Origin: an uncultured Pontibacter sp.
GTDB taxonomy: Bacteria > Bacteroidota > Bacteroidia > Cytophagales > Hymenobacteraceae
Assembly (NCBI GenBank): GCA_947499125.1
Contig: CANMMP010000001.1
Location: 992,001 to 1,056,000 of the forward strand
Length of the DNA: 64,000 nt
Direction: 5' to 3'
Shown here: positions 60,826-64,000 of the stretch, one piece after another
Position numbering within the stretch: the stretch's first letter is position 1
Layout: each line of letters opens with the position of its first letter
Program-made: the position numbers and the translations under genes
The notes under the pieces: generated by a model
Database searches by the model: none
The model's input: only the letters and a program-made list of their open reading frames with translations
What the model was told of the DNA's origin: nothing

Positions 60826-61689
60826 ATGGAAATACTCGGATACATCGCTGCTTTACTCATTGGTTTATCTCTTGGCCTGATAGGTGGCGGCGGTTCTATA
60901 CTTACTGTACCGGTACTGGTTTATTTGCTAGGCTTAAGCCCGGTTATCTCTACTGCCTATTCCCTGTTTATAGTTGGCCTGACTAGTTTAGTGGGTTCTT
61001 ACAAATTCTACCAGAAAGGGCTGGTAAGCATGAAAACAGCTGTTGTGTTTGGTTTGCCTTCTATTGTGGCGGTATACCTGACGCGGCGCTACCTGGTGCC
61101 TGCCATTCCTGAGAACCTGTTTACAGTTGGTGATCTGGCAGTAACCAAAGGCGTATTGCTGATGCTCTTGTTTGCAGGCCTGATGGTCTTTGCTTCGATC
61201 TCCATGATCAGGAAGAAAAAGGAAGTACCGGCAGAACCAGCTGATGTGGTAGATGAGAACATTGACACCGAACTGGATGTAGAGCACACAGACAAAACCG
61301 AGTCACACCCTGAACCAAAGTTCAACTATGGTGGCATCCTGGCCGAAGGACTGGTAGTAGGTACGCTTACCGGCCTGGTTGGTGCAGGCGGTGGCTTTCT
61401 GATCATCCCGGCGCTGGTATTGTTCAGTAAACTGGACATGAAAATGGCGGTGGGAACATCACTGCTCATCATAGCTGTAAAATCCTTATTCGGCTTTATA
61501 GGTGACGTGTTCAACTACGAAATTGACTGGTTGTTCCTGGGCATTTTCTCAGCTATTTCTATTGCCGGTATCTTCATTGGCACTTACTTATCAACCAAGA
61601 TCCACGCCGATAAACTGAAGACCTCATTTGGCTGGTTTGTGCTCGTGATGGGCATCTATATCATCATTAAAGAAATATTTTTCGCATAA
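60826..61689 (+). CDS. Sulfite exporter TauE/SafE family (TSUP) transporter
   Basis: 287 residues, eight helices in two inverted halves. Half signatures are IGLSLGLIGGGGSILTVPVL and GTLTGLVGAGGGFLIIPAL. A hydrophilic loop of about 45 residues (residues 125-170, rich in Glu, Asp and His) separates the halves. TSUP proteins move organosulfur compounds, sulfite or thiosulfate; here the sulfur-linked neighbours favour sulfite or thiosulfate export. It has its own Crp/Fnr-type promoter. Confidence 0.93.
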   Translation: MEILGYIAALLIGLSLGLIGGGGSILTVPVLVYLLGLSPVISTAYSLFIVGLTSLVGSYKFYQKGLVSMKTAVVFGLPSIVAVYLTRRYLVPAIPENLFTVGDLAVTKGVLLMLLFAGLMVFASISMIRKKKEVPAEPADVVDENIDTELDVEHTDKTESHPEPKFNYGGILAEGLVVGTLTGLVGAGGGFLIIPALVLFSKLDMKMAVGTSLLIIAVKSLFGFIGDVFNYEIDWLFLGIFSAISIAGIFIGTYLSTKIHADKLKTSFGWFVLVMGIYIIIKEIFFA

Positions 61690-61697
61690 GCCTGGAG

Positions 61698-61742
61698 CGT
61701 GATATAAGTCACAGACAACAGCCCATAATATCCCGACCTTTG
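61698..61742 (+). promoter_or_regulatory. Crp/Fnr-type site plus -7 box upstream of rhodanese
   Basis: GTGAT-ATAA-GTCAC (61699-61712) centred 33 nt upstream of GACCTTTG (61735-61742). The -7-like box is one base from consensus. Confidence 0.82.
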
Positions 61743-61783
61743 TATTGTAATTGAAACACAACAAGAATTTAAGAACAAAAGCT

Positions 61784-62110
61784 ATGTTTAACATATTCAG
61801 ATCAAAACCAAAGAACTATGAGAACCTGGATGGAACAACTTTCAGAACCAGGTATCAGAACGCCTCCAAAGCAGAACTGCTGGATGTGAGAACAGCCGGT
61901 GAATTTGCCGGAGGCTCTATTAAAGGCGCTAAAAACCTGGATGTGACTTCTTCGCAGTTCCAGCAGGCGCTTAAAACCATGGATAAGAACAAAGAATATT
62001 TCGTGTTCTGCCGCAGTGGTAACCGTAGTGGTTCGGCCTGCGATATCATGAGCAAAGAAGGCTTTAAAGCCCATAACCTGTCAGGCGGTATCGGTGCCTG
62101 GCCTAAATAA
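61784..62110 (+). CDS. Single-domain rhodanese
   Basis: The frame opens with TTG at 61751, but the ATG at 61784 (MFNIFRSKPKNYENLD) is preferred; the predicted transcript start near 61749 supports it; 108 residues. The catalytic Cys lies in EYFVFCRSGNRSGSAC, and DVRTAGEFAGGSIKGAKNL is the first rhodanese motif. It would move sulfane sulfur between thiosulfate or persulfides and acceptors. Followed by the two YeeE genes. Confidence 0.95.
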   Translation: MFNIFRSKPKNYENLDGTTFRTRYQNASKAELLDVRTAGEFAGGSIKGAKNLDVTSSQFQQALKTMDKNKEYFVFCRSGNRSGSACDIMSKEGFKAHNLSGGIGAWPK

Positions 62111-62121
62111 AACCTAAAATA

Positions 62122-62169
62122 CAGGGCAGGCGCCAAAAGGAGTTAGTGAACGGACTCCTTCCCTGCCCT
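62122..62169 (+). other. Nested hairpin between rhodanese and YeeE genes
   Basis: AGGGCAGG/CCTGCCCT forms the outer stem and AAGGAGT/ACTCCTT an inner stem. There is no T tract, so it may be an mRNA processing or stability element rather than a terminator, setting different levels of rhodanese and transporter. Confidence 0.6.
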
Positions 62170-62201
62170 ACCTCCTATACCTAAACTAAACGAATATAAA
62201 C

Positions 62202-62759
62202 ATGTTAGAATTTTTGAGTCAGCCATGGCCGTGGTATACATCGGGTCTTGTTATTGCCTTTGTAATGGTACTGCTGCTATTTTTTGGTAAATCATTTGGT
62301 GTGTCGGCAAACCTGCGCACGATCTGCTCTGCCTGCGGCGCTGGTAAAAATGTAAAGTTCTTTGATTTCAACTGGCGTTCTCAGACCTGGAACCTGCTGT
62401 TCCTGGTTGGTGCCGTAATCGGCGGTTTTATCGCTTCCGAGTTTTTATCTAATGGCGAGGCCGTGCAAATATCGCAGGCAACAATACAGGATCTGCGTGC
62501 AATGGGTATTTCGGCGCCCGAGGGCATTCAGCCTGAAGAAATTTTTAGCCTTGAAGCCGCTTTTACCCTGAAGGGTTTCCTGATTTTGCTACTTGGCGGA
62601 TTCGCTATCGGCTTTGGTGCCCGTTATGCAGGCGGTTGTACGTCAGGGCACGCGATCAGCGGATTGTCTAACCTACAGCTGCCATCACTAATTGCTGTTA
62701 TCGGTTTCTTTATAGGTGGTTTGCTCACTACCTGGGTGCTGATGCCGCTCATTTTTTAA
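62202..62759 (+). CDS. YeeE/YedE family membrane protein, N-terminal half of a thiosulfate-type transporter
   Basis: 185 residues, about five helices. Seen: NLRTICSACGAGKNV near the start and the conserved FGARYAGGCTSGHAISGLSNLQ block, whose Cys is essential in thiosulfate-uptake protein TsuA/YeeE. Single-chain YeeE proteins are about 350 residues; here the chain is split in two genes (see 62811). It probably brings in thiosulfate or persulfide. Confidence 0.9.
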   Translation: MLEFLSQPWPWYTSGLVIAFVMVLLLFFGKSFGVSANLRTICSACGAGKNVKFFDFNWRSQTWNLLFLVGAVIGGFIASEFLSNGEAVQISQATIQDLRAMGISAPEGIQPEEIFSLEAAFTLKGFLILLLGGFAIGFGARYAGGCTSGHAISGLSNLQLPSLIAVIGFFIGGLLTTWVLMPLIF

Positions 62760-62810
62760 AGTGCGCGATTAAGAAGCAATATTCATTAACTAAACAAAGA
62801 GAATTATACC

Positions 62811-63224
62811 GTGAAAGGACTTAAATTTATAATAGCCGGCATCTTGTTCGGTATCGTGATGAGTAAATCGGAAGCCATTTCGTGGTTCCGTATCCAGGAG
62901 ATGTTCCGTTTCCAGTCGTTCCATATGTATGGCATTATCGGTACGGCCGTTATACTTGGCGTCATTATTACCTACGTCATCAAAAAGTATAAACTGCGTG
63001 ATTTCCAGGGCAATCCGATCGTCTTTACACCAAAGGAAATGTCTGTGCCGCGCTACCTGATCGGCGGCACTATTTTCGGATTAGGCTGGGCATCGACAGG
63101 CGCTTGTCCGGGACCTATGTTTGTGAATATAGGCTACCAGTATTGGGCGATCCTGATAGCGGTTGGGGGTGCCATAGCCGGCACGTACCTGTACGGTGCT
63201 ATAAAAGACAGACTACCTCATTAA
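62811..63224 (+). CDS. YeeE/YedE-type half-transporter (DUF6691-like)
   Basis: 137 residues with GTG start, four helices. It contains IGGTIFGLGWASTGACPGPMF, the second conserved-Cys block of YeeE proteins. It starts 51 bases after the first half. Together the two would make a complete inverted-repeat transporter. Confidence 0.9.
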   Translation: MKGLKFIIAGILFGIVMSKSEAISWFRIQEMFRFQSFHMYGIIGTAVILGVIITYVIKKYKLRDFQGNPIVFTPKEMSVPRYLIGGTIFGLGWASTGACPGPMFVNIGYQYWAILIAVGGAIAGTYLYGAIKDRLPH

Positions 63225-63256
63225 ATTTTTTGGCTAAATTGTGAAGTGTGTTTTGG

Positions 63257-63286
63257 AAGTCACCGGTATCAAGGCTGGTGACTTTC
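63257..63286 (+). terminator. Terminator after the YeeE pair
   Basis: AAGTCACC (63257-63264) pairs with GGTGACTT (63277-63284), followed by TCTTCT. Confidence 0.7.
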
Positions 63287-63324
63287 TTCTATAAAAGCAA
63301 ACGGCTTCAAACTATAAACCTGAC

Positions 63325-64000
63325 ATGACACAACCATCTGAAACACAGCTCGGCTTACGGGAGAACGCAAAGCAGTTCTGGCTGCTGGTGCTTGTAAACG
63401 GTTTTGTGGGCGCAATGGTAGGCCTTGAGCGCTCTGTTATTCCGGAGTTTGCCGAAACTGTATTTGGCATAAACGGACACACAGCACTCTTGTCGTTTAT
63501 AGTTGCGTTTGGCCTGGCAAAATCGGGGGCTAACCTGGCGATGGGTAAGCTGGCCACGAAGTATACGCGTCGGCAGTTGCTGTTGATTGGTTGGTTGTTT
63601 GCTTTACCTGTGCCCTGGTTGCTGTTGTATGCAGATGCCTGGTGGTGGGTGATCTTTGCAAATCTGCTCTTAGGTATAAACCAGGGCCTGGCGTGGTCGG
63701 CTACCGTGGTGATGAAGATTGACCTGGTGGGAGAAAAGAACCGTGGCCTGGCCATGGGCATTAACGAGTTTGCAGGTTACCTGGCAGTTGGTCTGGTAGC
63801 GTTCCTGGCTGGTTATATTGCTTCTACAACCAGCGAAGTAACCTATGCTTTTATTCCGGGTATTGCTTTTTCCATCATTGGCTTGCTGCTTACGGTGTTC
63901 CTGGTGCGCGACACGCATAGCCATGTACAGACAGAAACAAAGCAGACCAACATCCTGCTGCTACACAACATCTGGAAAGACACTACCTGGCGCCACGGCA
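63325..64000 (+). CDS. MFS transporter, N-terminal part (cut by window end)
   Basis: ATG at 63325; the frame is open to the end of the window (225 residues). Six helices with ENAKQFWLLVLVNGFVGAMVG as TM1. The loop 2-3 motif reads MGKLATKYTRRQLLLIG (G-x-L-A-x-(K/R)-x-x-R-(R/K)), diagnostic of MFS, and GINQGLAWSATVVMKIDLVG lies in TM4/5. Drug or metabolite exporter; substrate unknown. No Crp/Fnr-type site is seen before it, so it may lie outside the sulfur regulon. Confidence 0.9.
   Translation, partial: MTQPSETQLGLRENAKQFWLLVLVNGFVGAMVGLERSVIPEFAETVFGINGHTALLSFIVAFGLAKSGANLAMGKLATKYTRRQLLLIGWLFALPVPWLLLYADAWWWVIFANLLLGINQGLAWSATVVMKIDLVGEKNRGLAMGINEFAGYLAVGLVAFLAGYIASTTSEVTYAFIPGIAFSIIGLLLTVFLVRDTHSHVQTETKQTNILLLHNIWKDTTWRHG

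Overview
The window looks like chromosomal DNA of a Cytophagales/Hymenobacteraceae bacterium (Bacteroidota), most like Pontibacter. This rests on the protein families and on the promoter style: candidate -7 boxes of the form TAnnTTTG and few Shine-Dalgarno sequences. It also rests on the many single-gene lipoproteins, the SPW/VKOR pair, the soluble acyl-ACP desaturase, an acyl-CoA-binding protein, and the very high density of the words CTATA(G/A) and AGTATA. No rRNA, tRNA, CRISPR array, intact insertion sequence or prophage was seen. Species assignment is inference.

Layout. 1-8.5 kb holds housekeeping and accessory genes: the 3' end of waaA, rsgA, an SDR, a fasciclin lipoprotein, cyclophilin, a dicarboxylate symporter, a ZIP-like protein, a CPBP protease, a small GT51-like protein and a FGE-like protein. 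8.5-16.7 kb holds a MoxR-type AAA ATPase with its VWA partner, an acyl-ACP desaturase and a small glycan locus (GT2, a DegT aminotransferase and an FdtA-like ketoisomerase), broken up by two copies of a composite intergenic repeat. 16.7-29.7 kb holds a DMT transporter, YigZ, CorA, a large anchored protein, a USP, an ATP-grasp enzyme, a third composite repeat, dtd, a MazG-like enzyme, comB and gcvT. 29.8-34.3 kb holds a PIG-L deacetylase, a 48-residue membrane protein and a sodium:solute symporter, probably one operon. 34.7-56.6 kb is a mix of small conserved proteins (Rieske, VKOR-like plus SPW, DUF2975 plus HTH, M49-like peptidase, deoxynucleoside kinase, GAF protein, CDGSH, ACBP, prolyl oligopeptidase and others).

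The most coherent system is at 56.8-63.2 kb. It comprises a frameshifted DUF302 gene, a tandem universal stress protein, an MBL-fold/double-rhodanese protein, a Crp/Fnr regulator, a TauE/SafE-type exporter, a single rhodanese and two YeeE/YedE half-transporters. Together they look like a persulfide/thiosulfate/sulfite handling module. Four promoters in it carry a GTGAC-N4-GTCAC-type dyad whose centre lies exactly 33 nt upstream of the centre of a TAnnTTTG-like -7 box, so the dyad falls near -41. This is the geometry of class II activation by a Crp/Fnr protein, and the regulator encoded in the cluster has a CRP-like R-E-x-x-x-R recognition helix. I infer a local sulfur/redox regulon.

The second notable feature is a composite non-coding repeat of about 0.6-0.8 kb, present three times in the same internal order: a GTCAT..CGAG..ATCTTAT element, then a core with a 20-nt palindrome, then C-rich/G-rich hairpins. 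Many single-gene units end in strong hairpin terminators, some of whose stems contain the over-represented TATAGTT/AAGTATA words.
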